Below the pieces are notes generated by a model. It ran no database searches and was not told the DNA's origin. It saw only the letters and a list, made by a program, of their open reading frames with translations. The translations under genes were made by a program, and so were the position numbers. From Hermodice carunculata (lineage: Eukaryota > Annelida > Polychaeta > Eunicida > Amphinomidae), in assembly GCA_964020975.1 (NCBI GenBank), contig OZ026619.1:87237706-87301705 (forward strand): a stretch of 64,000 nt of DNA, given 5' to 3'. Below are positions 36,783-49,600 of this stretch, piece by piece; the stretch's first letter is position 1, and each line of letters begins with the position of its first letter.

Positions 36783-37275
36783 GCATGTCAGAAAATAATG
36801 AAAGTCATTATCATTTATGCCAAAAACATGTTTTAAAAACAATTTTTCTTAACAGGATTTTAAGTACAATTAAACAAACATGTAACTGTCGTAGGCCGCT
36901 GCTTGCTGCCAATAGCCCCGGGGGTGGGGGTGGGGGGTGTTACCCTGACAGAAAACATGCAAGCCTAAAATGTCTGAAAGTGAATACTAAAACAGAAAGA
37001 TGCCAAAAGATAAAGTTAAGTGGCAAAACAGACAAGTCTAAAAACTGTAAATTATTGTTGCCAAACTTTCTAATAATCTTTGAATATTAACATATTAAAT
37101 TAAATTATAGGGCAAGTGAGAAAAGAATGAAAGTCATTTGTATTTAAGTCAAGAGAATGCAATGAAAATATAATATTTCTTGACTAGATATCAAGTACAA
37201 TTAGGCAAGCTTGTAACTGTTGTGGGTAGCTGCTTGCTACCTATAGCTCCAGGGGTTTGACCTAACAGATTTGTG
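36783..37275 (+). repeat. diverged tandem duplication, period about 333 bp
   Basis: Two stretches share, in order, aatgaaagtcatt, taagtacaatta or caagtacaattag, tgtaactgt, gctgcttgct and atagc(c/t)cc. The first copy carries a G-rich run (36917-36937). Confidence 0.6.
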
Positions 37276-37440
37276 TAGCAAGTAGTGAGTGGTGAGTGGT
37301 GAGTTGGTCGGTATAGGGGTACTTTAATTTATGTAGCGAGTAGTAAGTAGTGATTTTGTTGGCAGTGGTAAATCTATTTTTGTAGCAAGTGGTGCGTTGT
37401 GAATTTGTCCGGAGGGGTAAATTCTCTTTTGTAGTGTGTA
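37261..37440 (+). repeat. tandem repeat of about 50-58 bp units
   Basis: Three to four decayed units, each starting (t)gtagc(a/g)agt(a/g)gt and ending near ggggtaa. Confidence 0.6.
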
Positions 37441-37442
37441 GG

Positions 37443-37605
37443 TATGGAAAAATGAAATTCAAAATTTCGAATTTTAAAAAATCAATTATAAGAAAATCCA
37501 AATTTCGACTTTAAACAGTCGAAATTTCGAGAAAAAAACCGAAATCTCGAGAAATAACTGCAAGTTTCGAGTTTTATTTTGTTGTGGTCCTTATGGGCTT
37601 CCGTA
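37443..37605. mobile_element. short element with TCGAAATTTCGA words
   Basis: The right end ggtccttatgggcttccgta equals the right end of the 39871-41528 element. The left end (tatggaaaaa) is weak. The interior is made of aaatttcga and tcgaaattt words. Confidence 0.5.
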
Positions 37606-37769
37606 GTATTTGTTCTGCATGCGCTACTGTACGCGTGAAAATATAGTGCCACCGAATCTTAAGTCAACACGAAATCTAAATTTTATACTTTGCATGACTT
37701 ATTTTTGGCACAAAAAGTAAGGAAATGCAAAATGTAAATAAGAAGCTTTGAAACCACAAAATGTCAGTA

Positions 37770-39480
37770 TTTAAAGTGTTTTATTGACATCAACAAATAA
37801 CGTCAATTCTGACCTATATGTCATTCCACAATATAGTAAGCACAATCAAGACACATGCATTTAGACACGTACACATCTGACAAAAACAGCTAGCTGTACA
37901 TTTTGTACAGATGTATTGCGGCATCTAGAATGTCTACAATTTACTCATATAGGCCTGCTGAAGGCTGTATCAAGAGAGACATACACTAGCCTCTACGACA
38001 CACACCACACAAATAATTAAATGGATAAAACACAATACTACGAGGATGGATACCCTCTGTGTACATAGCACCTATTCAACTTTATAAATACATACTTGGA
38101 CGAGTATATGAGGGTGAACGCTCTCAATGTACATATCACCTAGTAAACCTGACATAATTTATGCTACATGTTTGCACTGCACATTGGTGAGCCTCGGCTT
38201 AGTGATCGGATGGAGCTTTATGTCTGCTTATCGTACATTTCAAATGCTGTATAGATAAATTTAACATGCTGAATCATTAATTCAGTGTTACATGAGGTAA
38301 TTAATGTTTGGAACTGTTTTTCAGAAACCTAAAATGCATAGTCAAGCAGTGGACACCTGTGAGAGTCAAATTTGGGGCACTTGAAAAGAAAATGAATCTC
38401 ATTATCAATATGACCAATGGTACCGTTTTTACACAGTCTCTGACAACGGGAATTCTATTCCTGGCATGTCGCCCAAGCTCAATCTCCAAATTGTGCGAGC
38501 TTGGTCTGAGCAGTGTAATTCGGTACCTTGTGTCTCACACATGCATCAAATATGGCTCCAAATTATAGGGAGTCTTAAAATTTTTGTATCGTCTGAGTTT
38601 TTTTAGAATTTTGGTGTCACCACTAGTGCTGATTCTGGCCAAACATGGTTTAACACGGTCATATTTGAGTTTTTCAAACACTTCATGTATAAATAATGCT
38701 TCATCTAGATCTTCCTGTGATTCCCATACAAGTATCTCATTGAAGTCTAGGCTGCATAACAGTTGCTTTACATTATGGCACCAGCTTTTCTGCCCAAGTT
38801 CAGCCTGCAGCTTTCATGTATTAATGCTTTACCTGTTTTCAATACCTGTGGCTCTATTTTAACATCCGTTTCACCAATAACCGTGATGAGAATATAATCC
38901 AGAAAATCTCTATCCTGCATCCAAATTCTCAGACTCGTGATACTTATCAATAAAGTCACATATTTTTCTCATAAAGTCAAAGACAAAATAGTCTGGACTT
39001 GTAGGTGTGTTTTGTGATGTCAAGTATTGCGTAAAAGTATCAAGATCTGTAGAGCTATTGTTTTGGGAATTTTGTTTGAGTATCTTCCCGAAATTCCAAT
39101 ATTTATCCGGATTTTCACTCTTCAAACTCTGAAATGTATCAATATTTGCTGCCTTCTATATTCTTTTTCCTTTGGACAAGTCTTTCATAAGAGAATTTAC
39201 AATATTCATCCCAGTTGTCTGATTTAAAGAATGTTGAAGTCTTTTGCAAAAGAATTCACACGGCTCTTAAGTTGCTTACATGCATGATCAAACCGTGCAT
39301 TTTGGGGGAACTTACTTTTATTAGTTCCAGACTTTTTGTGTTTGAAACATTGACCTACAGAGTAGTGCAAAAAGTTATAAAATTTATCACAGACTGTATC
39401 AATGTCATATAACAGACTACACAGAAAATCAAACTTCGGTTCTTTAGATTCCGTATACAGGTTAAACTGCATATAATAGG
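37770..39480 (-). mobile_element. decayed LINE ORF2 fragment
   Basis: On the minus strand, recognisable non-LTR retrotransposon segments occur in order. First is a basic post-endonuclease region (KFPQNARFDHACKQLKSRVN). Next comes KSENPDKYW at about 39100, then a C-terminal tail with LEIELGRHARNRIPVV and DNEIHFLFKCPKFDS near 38390-38490, and a 3' tail with AATAAA near 37780. The reverse transcriptase core expected between KSENPDKYW and the tail is missing: there is too little DNA between them. Several frame changes are present. It looks CR1/jockey-like, but the clade is not certain. Confidence 0.6.
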
Positions 39481-39564
39481 TTTGCAGATTTTATCGCAAA
39501 ATGTCAAGAAGCAAGTTGACAGTGATCCATGGAGGAATTTCGAGCTATGGTCATGAAAAATTAA

Positions 39565-39818
39565 GGGCTGGTTCAACATTATCATCATTTTTGAATTAGT
39601 ACTAAGGGTACTAAATTTTATGACCCCCCTCCCTCCCCCCAAATTAGTACTTTAAAAATGATGATTTTCCAAAAAAATCATAGCAAATTGCACAAAACAG
39701 GCCAAAAATTGACTATCATTTTCAATATTCTGTGAAAGTGTACAGACCCATTTAACCCCCTCCCCCCTTGCGTACTGTAAGTACTAATTCAAAAATGATG
39801 AAAATGTTGAACCAGCCC
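39565..39818. mobile_element. 254 bp MITE, GGGCTGGTTCAACATT ends
   Basis: Near-perfect inverted ends of about 40 bases (GGGCTGGTTCAACATTATCA and on through TTTTTGAATTAGTAC). A half copy lies at 44513-44552. Confidence 0.8.
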
Positions 39819-39870
39819 AAAAGGTTTACAATTTTATCTGACTATATTTTTTTCTAAATGCACCCAAACG

Positions 39871-41528
39871 TACGGAAGCCTATAAGGACCACAAAAATAA
39901 AGCGCGATATTTTGACATTTAAATCTCGAAATTTCGACTTTTTTAAGTTGATTTTTTTTTGGACTTTTTAAATTCGAAATGTTAGCTTAAAAAGTTGAAA
40001 TTTCGACTTTTTCAAAGTCGAAATTTCAGCTTTAAAAAGTCGAAGTTTCGAGAAAAAAAGTCGAAATTTTGAGAAAAAAGTCGAAATTTCTACTTTTGAA
40101 AGTCACAATTTCGAGATAAAAGTCGAAATTTTGAGAAAATCCCGACGTTACTAGATTTAGATATCGAAATTTTAAAAAATCACACTTTCAAGATTTAAAA
40201 GTCGAAATTTCGACGACATTTTCGACTTCTCCAAAACCGTCAGCCAGATTCATTTCAAACTTGGAGGCAATGTACCTTGGGTGGTTTATGATTTTTTATG
40301 TTCTTTTTGGGGGGCAAATCTTAAAAGTCTAATCCAAAACCGCCCACCCAATTGCTTTGATATCACACGGGAACACTCCCAGAGGCTCATATTTTATAAT
40401 TTGTGCACCAGATGGCGCCGCAATTTCTTTTTCTATTTTTTCAATGATTCCTTATATGTTTTTGCTACTTCGACTTCTCCTCCAGAACCGTCATTCATAT
40501 TATGCTGAAACATGGTGGATGTGTTCCTTCTGAAAAGGTCAAACAAACTGGATTTTTGGATTTTTTAATGAATGTTTTTGTTCTTTCTTAGGGCAAATCT
40601 TTTAAACCGCTCACCTAATTGCTTTGATATCACACAGGAACACTGCCAGGGACTCCTAGTTCTTAATTTGTTCACCAGGTGGCGCTGCGTTTTTTAGTTC
40701 AGCTGACTTGCTAGCAAGGCTGCAGTTTTTGGAGGTTAGTCGTCCGTCTTAGAAATACTTCCAAAAGTCATATGCACTCAGCTTAACCTCAACACAGGTC
40801 TATTCAGTGGCAACCTTGATTTTGTGGGACAAGCTTAGGTCCGCCAAGCACGGGCTGTTCACGCAGCCTTATAGTTATTTATTTACTTGTGGTCTTTATA
40901 TAAGCTTCAGTACAAAAGTAAATTTAGAAATTAAAAGAACACTGGCTTTCCTATTCAACTAAGATAAGGAATTGTATAGTTTTTGTCACATTATACTTAC
41001 TTACAGCTTAGTTTTAAGTTGTGATCATAATTTTGGCAATCTGCCAGAATTTCGACTTTTTTCTCAAAATTTTATTCCCCCCCCCGAAATTTCAACCTTT
41101 TTAAGCTGAAATTTCGGCTTTAAAAAAGGCGAAACTTAGATTTTTCACGAAGTAGGTTTTCAAATCGTCATTTTGACTTCAAAAAGTCGAAATTTTCAAG
41201 CCGAAATTTCGACTTTAAAATTTCAACTGTAAAAAAGTCGTCATGAAAGTGGAAATTTGAAGAAAAAAAAAATTCGACTTTTTTAAGTCACTTAACAAAT
41301 GTCGAAATTTTAAATTTAAAAAAATTGAAATTTGAAGAGAAAAAAAGTCAAAATTTCGACTTTCTAAAGTCGTAATATCGAGCAAAATTGCGAAATTATG
41401 AGATTTAAATCGAAATTGCCAGATTTAAAAGTCTACATTTCGACAAAAAACAAAAAAACAAACAAAAAAAAAACCCTCGAAACTTCGAGTTTTATTTTTA
41501 TTTTTCGTGGTCCGTATAGGCTTCCGTA
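39871..41528. mobile_element. 1.66 kb element with TACGGAAGCC ends and TCGAAATTTCGA arrays
   Basis: The left end TACGGAAGCCTATAAGGACC is inverted at the right (ggtccgtataggcttccgta). Arrays of TCGAAATTTCGA-like words fill 39905-40225 and 41040-41490. The centre includes two copies of an interspersed unit (40230-40740). No protein is encoded. Confidence 0.65.
40230..40740. repeat. interspersed repeat, two direct units of about 240 bp
   Basis: Both units run cgacttctcc..aaccgtca, then cacctaattgctttgatatc or its variant, then a gcaccagatggcgccgc-like segment. It ends in ttagttcagctgac. The reverse complement is found at 63425-63850. Confidence 0.65.
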
Positions 41529-42375
41529 AAATAAAAATCTTTATTGCTTAAAAACTGCCATCTGGTGGCAAGGTTTGCACACTTGTGCACCTGTGTGCAT
41601 ACTGAAAGCAGCGAAGTGTTCATCACAGGTCAAGATGTAGAACAATCGGTCAAGATGTAGAACAATCGTACAAAAATAAATATATTTAGGCCTATGTAAT
41701 GTTAAGTAAGTAAATTGGACTCTACATGTATGGAGATCTCCTTGAAGTATAGTGTAAAACGGCTTCTTCCTGCCTGTACAGTGATAACAATGCAGACCGG
41801 CTTGGCCATAAATCCTTGCCAGACAAGGAAGTTACAACACAGGCTGGTAGGGCACATTGCACACGCACCATTTGCGTGACAAGGCTTCTGATTGACCTTG
41901 CCAAATGTCATTTGGACGTGCTGCCATCTGCTGAGAAACAAAATTAAACTACATATTGACACCCAAAATCGTGTCTATGATGTTTACTGCGAGATATGTG
42001 CTCACTGTGAATACGGCATACGTTTCCACATTTCCTGTTTACTTATTTTTCATGACGGGTGTAGGGAGAGTAAACTTGCTCAGTCCCTGTGCCAGCTGAA
42101 TCTTGCTGAGGGTTCCGACGGAAGACAAAATTTCTCATATTATTTTACGTTTGGTGGCCCACAGAAATCACAGTCTCTTTCAGTCTTTGGGTAGACCATG
42201 TCATACCCAGTCCGACACGTCCGGGCACTTGTCACTTGACCCTGTCAATGAAGGTCTGTTCTACTTCTGAAAAAAAAAAAAAAATGTATAAAGTCGCCTT
42301 TGAACATACTAATGCTAGGCATCCAGGCACACTGACCTCGGAAAAATAGCATTTTTCAATAATACATACATGCCC

Positions 42376-42536
42376 CATACATACATACATACATACATAC
42401 ATACATACATACATACATACATACATAGATGCATACAGACAGACATACGCACATAAATACATACATACATACAGGCACACTGACCTCGGGAAAAGTAGCA
42501 TGTTTCAATTACACACACACACACACACACACACAC
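42376..42536. repeat. (CATA)n and (AC)n microsatellites
   Basis: (CATA)n at 42376-42426 with a decayed continuation to about 42472, then (AC)n at 42511-42536. A 20-base phrase (ggcacactgacctcgg) precedes and separates them, so the block is a small tandem duplication. Confidence 0.85.
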
Positions 42537-42738
42537 ATGATACGGTACAAAAAAAGTTTATAGTTAAAAATAAAATAGTGGAATAAAACATTAACTCATT
42601 CACTACCGTATGCAACTTACCTGACCAATATGTGTGAAGTGAGAAAGGACTAAATTAAACATAGCCATCATGGTTTTGCCCTCAACAACACTTCTATGCA
42701 CTTCAGAATTAAAACGAAGAGGCCCATGCGTCTCTGCT

Positions 42739-42968
42739 TTAACCCTTACAGCGCTGATTTAAGACTGAGTCAACAGCTATCCTGGGGCACTTTGCGTGCA
42801 AAGTGCCCCCCAGGAAAGCTGTTGACTAAGACTACTTTTTGCTTTAGACTAGGCTTGCTGGTATTTGTATAAAAGGTATCTTCATGAGGAATTTGAATCT
42901 TATAACCATTCTATGTTTAACAGTAATGAGAAAACGGCTGTAGCAGTGATTAGCACTTTACGGGTTAA
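42739..42968. mobile_element. TTAA-flanked hairpin element, copy 2 (inverted relative to copy 1)
   Basis: TTAA at 42739-42742 and 42965-42968. Ends TTAACCCTTACAGCGCTGAT and (revcomp) TTAACCCGTAAAGTGCTAAT. It holds the same type 1 hairpin and core as 7234-7471, in reverse order. Confidence 0.8.
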
Positions 42969-43479
42969 TGCTCTTCTGACGAACATCACCAAATAATCAT
43001 TTCCTGAAGTGCATTCCCTCCATGACCTGGAGAAATAAGTCAAGTCATCCATATTATGAATAGCAAAACTTAGATCTACATGGGACACATTTATGCTACA
43101 TTTGGTATTACTAAGGTGTGTGTGTCAACACACACTTTTCTGTTTTGCCTTAAGTTCTTTCTTTCTTCTTTAGCAGTGAATTTGTCCGATTCTCTGACAC
43201 TGTTACACATACAGACTCCAAACTTGGCATGATTGTACCTCTATACATGGAGTTTTTCCTTTTTATGTAGAGGAATGAAGATGTCCAAAATTATAAATTA
43301 AGGGCATTTGAAATTTTAAATCTTCAAAAGTATAATAGATACATATGTCATTCTAATTTCTATTACAGGGTTATTGACCATGACATATCTGATGAATTTA
43401 AAACAAAAAGTTGTAGAAATTTGAATCATACTAATTAGCAGCATTTGAAATTTTAAATCTTGAATATCTTCAAAACTAT

Positions 43480-44100
43480 TATAACGGGATGCCCAATCCC
43501 AGTTCCACAGAATCTTTAAAGTAAAGTCGCCTGTGCGTGACTTAACTGTCTTGTCGCGAAGCAAATTGTTACGTTCCCCGGTGAAAGGCACACTTGTTGA
43601 CCGCATAATGAAAATAGGGCTTTCACCTATTAGTTTGATTTCCTCTGGTGCTCTTTCCGGCAACCCTACTTGTGATCCTCGTGTGGAGGGGCGGGCGGCT
43701 GAGAGTCGACTGGTTGATTCTCAGCAGTGTGTTCTGCTGCACGAGGATTACGATGAACCCCATGGTGCCATGCACCACATTGTCAAGCTTTTAACCAAGG
43801 TATATTGAATTTTACCTTATTTACAGGATCTCATTTTTAGTTTATAATTACCTGGATATATGTTTTATCTACTACATATGTGTAAACCTGATTTTCTTGA
43901 GTTTTCCGTTTGTGAATTATAATTTTACCTCTCTATGTGCTGTATTGTGGTTTGCTTTCGAAGTTATGTACGTCTTAGTTTTTACTTTAATTTATTATCT
44001 TGACTATATGATTGTACCATTAGGATTCTGCGTATGTACCTTATGATTTTGTGTATATTTATGTATGTACCCATTTTCCCTATTACTGGAGGTTTAATAA

Positions 44101-44130
<30 letters not shown>
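43480..44130 (+). mobile_element. LINE-like 3' end with (ATT)n tail
   Basis: A GC-richer 5' half holds an open frame (43533-43808) of 91 codons (SPVKGTLVDRIMKIGLSPIS ... EPHGAMHHIVKLLTKVY). A 290 bp A/T-rich tail follows, then aataaattattatt and an ATT microsatellite (44100-44130), the layout of a 5'-truncated non-LTR retrotransposon. It interrupts a local repeat whose phrase catttgaaattttaaatctt lies on both sides. The clade is not assigned. Confidence 0.45.
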
Positions 44131-44132
<2 letters not shown>

Positions 44133-45219
44133 ATTATGCAAATTAAGGGCATTTCAAATTTCAAAATCTTGAATATCTTCAAAAGTATGCGCACAGATTT
44201 TTAGGGGAGGGGACAGAGGGCTGCATTATGTAATCCACAAGATGGTGTCAAGAGTATTGAAAGGAACTCAGATTTTCAATAATTGAATACTAAGTATGTC
44301 CAAAAAATTTTCAGGGGCTAAATTAAAAATTGTTGATGCCATCATGTTGACCAGTAAATGTTTAGGGACAGATGGACAGAATGATGCACAAGAGTGGTCC
44401 CATAAGCTCTGCATCATGTGGCCAGTTGAATTATACATGGGTACTCTGCCACTTTTGCTGCTGGTGTACTCTACTGAAAATATCTTTCTTTCACTTTCAA
44501 TGGTGAGTACCCCAAGTACTAATTCAAGAATGATGATATTGTTGAACCATCCTGAAGCTATTTACTACTAGCCCCAACATTCCCCTCAATAACCCTTTCC
44601 CCCTTGAATTGACACTGAGGAAACAACTTTCCTTGGCATGAAATCTTACAGGGCTCATCTACAATTTTCAGTCAAAATTGTTTTTCATTACCGTTGAAAT
44701 TAGTTGAAAACGCTGAAGCAGATGACATTTGAGCACCAGCCGGTTTAAGGGGGAAAGGGTTCAAGCACAGACGAGGTTCTTTGGCCACTTCCACCAGTGC
44801 CAGTGCTCTTCTCAACATATGTCCAACTATCACTACAGGGACCACTCTGACCATTAGCCAAATGCTTATGTTTCTTGAATTTGGCTAATGAAATGTGTAC
44901 ATGGCTACAATATTTTAAAATGAATTATTAAAGGGCTACTACAAAATCATTGTTTATTATGCTAATATTTCCAATTATGGCTACAAAATTTTGAAGACTA
45001 GATCTGAAAGTGCCACGGAATATGAACAAGACTTAAAACAGCATCATTTATTCATGATTCAATATGAAACAAGATGCAAATGCATAAAATGCCCAACAAA
45101 GATTTGACTTTTACAATACTTACATATTAGTGTTCCTGCCTTTTCATCCATGTAAACGAACAGCAAAGAATCAGATGAAACAAAACAACCCAACACTAGT
45201 TTAAACCTTCATAAATTAC

Positions 45220-45225
45220 TTTATT
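45220..45225 (-). terminator. probable poly(A) signal of the minus-strand gene
   Basis: Read on the minus strand this is AATAAA in gatatgAATAAAgtaatt. It is followed about 25-50 bases on by GT-rich sequence (gtgttgggttgttttg), the classic cleavage-site arrangement. It faces the neurobeachin end, so the two genes are convergent with a roughly 10.6 kb gap. Confidence 0.45.
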
Positions 45226-45361
45226 CATATCTGCAAACACCACATAACCACTGTACAGCTACAAATTGAATTGTCTGGGAGCATTAAAAGTAAAATCTAC
45301 ATTATGACAACCATGCACATTACATTCTACAATTTGGTTTAAAACCCCTACATGTTATTCA

Positions 45362-45599
45362 TTAACTCATCCCATACAAGTGATGGGGGTTTTTTTCCGT
45401 ATATTTAGCTGGAATTACACGAGAATTGCATATTGAATTTCTTCATAAAAAGTGCTTTTTCCTCAAGTACCAACCTGCCTATCTAAGGTCAATGTTTTTT
45501 GCAATGTCTGGCAAGTCCTGCTTTGGGGAAAGCGTGACTTACCAGCCACACAGAAACCACCAATGAAGGCCCTGAACAACCTGGTATGAAATGAGTTAA
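45362..45599. mobile_element. TTAA-flanked hairpin element, type 2 hairpin
   Basis: TTAA at 45362-45365 and 45596-45599. Ends TTAACTCATCCCATACAAG and (revcomp) TTAACTCATTTCATACCAG. The core ttcttcataaaaagtgcttt and the type 2 hairpin (tgtctggcaagtcctgcttt) are decayed. Confidence 0.75.
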
Positions 45600-46613
45600 T
45601 ACAAAGTGGCAAGTGCACCTGTGATATATACCAAGAACATGATCAGATACCTGAACAAAGTTCCTGTACGCTTCTCTGGAAACGTGTTACATTTTGACAT
45701 TATTCTTTTAGTAACTGTATAATGCCCTTTTATCACATGAACTGTAACTACTTTTTGTCCATTGCTAGCAGTCTATGGACTGCATCTATCACCTAGACAA
45801 TAAATTACATGCTTTGAGATGTTAATGCTTGTTCTGACATATTATGCATCATACAGAAGAGAACCTATGTAATCAATCTGTAGATTAATATCATCACATA
45901 TTACGGGCTGGAATGAACACAAAATTACTGTTACAAATATCAAAATTGATTATCATCTGATCACAATATCACTACAGTGGGAATTCCCGAGATTCTGGAA
46001 AAAAAGAAAGAAAGGAAAAAAAAAAAATTAAAGACCAATTGAGGCTGCATCACTGATTAAGTTCTGACTACATGTACATATTTTGTATGATAATTCTAGC
46101 TGTAAATGAACAGACTGGCTTAAAGCATTGCTATCCCTGATGGCACCACAAATACATCTGTGCATCACAAAGAGAAAACCTTTGGTACTACTACACATCT
46201 TTCAATACTATAATATCAATACCCATACAGGCTTGTGGCACAATATGAAACATCACTTTTCCAGCTACATTTCTAGGTTCTGACAACCTGTATTAGGTAG
46301 AAGGTTTTCCAAAATAACATTAAATGCCAATTCATGCATACAACTATGCACATCTGTCTGGCCTGGTCCATTTTGCTCTTTAGGTAAGCGCACACAACCG
46401 AAAGTTCAGACTGTATCCCTCTTACCATAAAATGACCTACTTTCATTGGCTGGATAAATGATGTTTACTGTGATACAAAACAAAATCACATTGGAACCTG
46501 CAGTACAAGCAGTATTTCCCACACATTCATCAGTGAGAAACCAGTTCCACTATTTGCATTCTAGACCCTTTGGCATGATAATGCCGTCCTATCCTCATTT
46601 AACCCTCACAGGG

Positions 46614-46617
<4 letters not shown>

Positions 46618-46652
<35 letters not shown>
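46618..46652. repeat. poly(A) run
   Basis: About 34 A in a row on the plus strand. Confidence 0.95.
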
Positions 46653-46654
<2 letters not shown>

Positions 46655-49600
46655 ACAAATTAAGCATACAAGTTGAATAATTATTACTTGATGACAGACT
46701 TCATGGCTACGTGTTACAAAGTAGCACACGACTGCCAGAGCTGTCTTCAGGTAAAGTAATTGAGGCAGTAAGTCTCACAATTGTAACACCAGTCAGAATA
46801 AAGGCAAAGTTAAGGGCCTGGCAGGACTTGAATGTTCAAGTATACGAAATGGCACAGTTTTCTCGCAGGTTTGAACTCCTTGAGATCTGTCTCCCAATCA
46901 CAAACAGCTATGGTGTACATACATATAGCAGTGAGATTTGAATTGTCTTATTGCTCAGTCTCCCCACCAATGGCACGGCTATATAAAACACATCAAACAA
47001 GTTAACGATTATTTTTCCTTCTTGATATACTGGCCAAGAACTCAACTTGGCTCCACTTAAGATTTTGGCTGAAATCAACATCAATATACCATTTACAAAA
47101 ACTGCACAGAGGCATTGTATAGGAATCACTGATTGAGAGATCACTATCACAATTTGTCAATGAATCAATAAATTTGCCTTCTAGTTACACTTTACTTTAA
47201 CACAATTAGGAGACTGGAAATGTGATTTTTTTTTTCTCTCTCAAAAAGTCCTTTACAAGCTCTGTGATTACCCTATATACCAAATATTGACCAAGTTTGT
47301 CCCAAGAGCGAGGCCCTGCCTCGCATCTCTGTGAAGACAAAGTGTAAATTCCAGTTCATGATGCTTGTCACTCAAAACGATAAATACCAAAACCCATGGA
47401 ATTATTTTCGTTCAAATGTTTTATGAGAACACAACATAGGAAGCACAAATTAATGCAATTACAATTTGTATCCAGGACTATGAAAGCCAACATATAAATT
47501 TACCAACAATGAAACACACACAAAATATATCCACCCTCCCAGCCCATCTTTCTGTTTTGGTGTATTTTGCTGCACCTGGGCAGACACAAGTATAATAGTA
47601 TATTAATGTGCACTTGACCTCATATACAATCCATTAAAAAAAAAAATCTAAAAAAAAAAAAAAAAGAAAAAAAAAAGAAAAAAATCGAGTAGTGCATAAT
47701 GAGACAATGATTTCATTGTATGTTACAGCTTGTTGGGAAGGCGTTTCCATCTGAATAACATCTGCATATGACACTGATATGCTTGTTCAGGGCCCATTCA
47801 GTACATTATATTATATTATTAGTAGCTATTAAATCAATATACTTCCACCATTTAAATGTTCTCATCAGGAAAATGTTCAAAGTACAGTCAGTTTAATTTT
47901 TCTCAGCACAATATGCTTATACATTGTATTGAGGATTGAAAAAAAAAAAAAAAATTGAATTGACTGGTCTAACGTGATCAATTTAACTGTTCCGCCCACA
48001 TTTTGTCAGTACCATAAACATGCGAGCTGGATATATATGTTAATCAGTTTCAACCGTAACAGGATTAAATCCAGCCTTTCATGTTTTAAATATATATGCA
48101 ACTTATCACCGTTATGCACCACAGACCTGACAACTTCACAATACGATGCAGTTATACAGACTGTTACTGTGTGCAGCTACCAGTCAAATCTTGCAACTGT
48201 GTCATGTTGCCTTGGACTAAAGTTCTATGCCTCGTTCTTAACAAGAGAAATTTGTAGGAGAAAGTCTTAATATTTTTTATCCATCAAATTGTGATCAGTT
48301 TCCTCCCCTAAGTATTTTAACTCTGACTGATGTGGTATCCAACCCCCTTTTGTTGTTGTTGTTTTTGTTTTTTTTCTTGAAGTGGTGTCACATTTATTGA
48401 TTATTGTGAGCAAAGCCGATTCAATATCGTCTTGTAATATCTGCATAATTTCAAACCTGAGATAGACTTGGTACACTTGTGATATACTCTTGGATTACTC
48501 TGACAAGTGTATGATCAGTTGTGAACGGCATATACTTAGTCACCAATTAGTTTTGTTACAGAATGTTTTCTGCAATATCACATTCATTCAGCATTAAATA
48601 CATTGTGCCCTCTTTTGTACGTTTACCTTGAATATTACATATAAATCTATTTCAAATTCTAGCAATTCCTACTAAAGCCATTTGGAATACCTTTTCCCTC
48701 ACATCGCACAAAGCAGAATATATTTAAACAATATTCTGCGGCAGGGAAAAAAATTGCACATCTCCATCAAAGCTAATAGCAGAGACCTGTTGTAGACCTA
48801 GTTGAGTGACCCACCCACCCTTAATTTTTATTTATTTTATTATCTTTTTTTCAGTATCTTGCATCAGATAGTTGATATGCACATTCACTCAGCTGTCGTG
48901 CCAACCATGCACTTTCATGGTAACCACTAACTGTGATGAAAAAGAGAATAAATGAAAATTTTAAATGGTGGTCTATGTACCATGAAGGCATCAAATGTGA
49001 CAATGATCTGATGTGGAAGAGTATCATATCGTATGGTATCATGTAAATATCAAACTGCGAGGCTGGAAATGGAAGCAGCTAAACTTGCAGTGTCCAGTGA
49101 CACCACCTGCAATTGGTTGTCAGATCACTACTTGTCTGGCTGTTTACAAAGAACAGGCACCAAATGTTTTCAAGGTGAAACACTATATCAATTTCAGGGG
49201 TTAAAATTGTCGTAATCCACTTCATTGTACTTTCCTTGAATTTTTTCCTGAACTTTGAAATTCTAACATGACCTTTTTTGGATATAACCTAGAGTACCTG
49301 TTGTCTGTGGCACTTAACTGTACCCCAAAATGTCCTTATTTTGGTTAAAAACTTTTTACCATTATGTAACAATTCATTTGCAAGATTGATCCTCCTCACA
49401 TTTTTGTTCTCAGTATTTTTTTTCTTCTATTTTATAACCCTCATTCATCCATTACTGAATGTACACTGAGGTTAGTGTGTTTTAGTCTATTTAGATAAAG
49501 CTGCAAATATGCTAGGATCTGTACACAATGAATACTATAAGCTCAGAGCTCTTTTACCATTGACTAAATGCTGATTATGTGAGCAAAGGCTGCCACTAAT

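Larger units (their letters stand above)
34620..37440. other. intergenic, repeat-rich, no gene
   Basis: Between the convergent genes. A GC-richer segment at about 35010-35330 stands out. Farther on come the inverted pair 35421-36112, a diverged duplication (36783-37275) and a (GTAG)-rich tandem repeat (37261-37440). No coding exon is supported. Confidence 0.6.

Noticed and set aside
42232-42536. Cys/Tyr/Val/Met repeat frames
   Set aside because: Translations of (CATA)n and (AC)n microsatellites.
43316-43663. 115-codon minus-strand frame
   Set aside because: It is antisense to the LINE-like 3' end. The (ATT)n tail shows the element runs on the plus strand.
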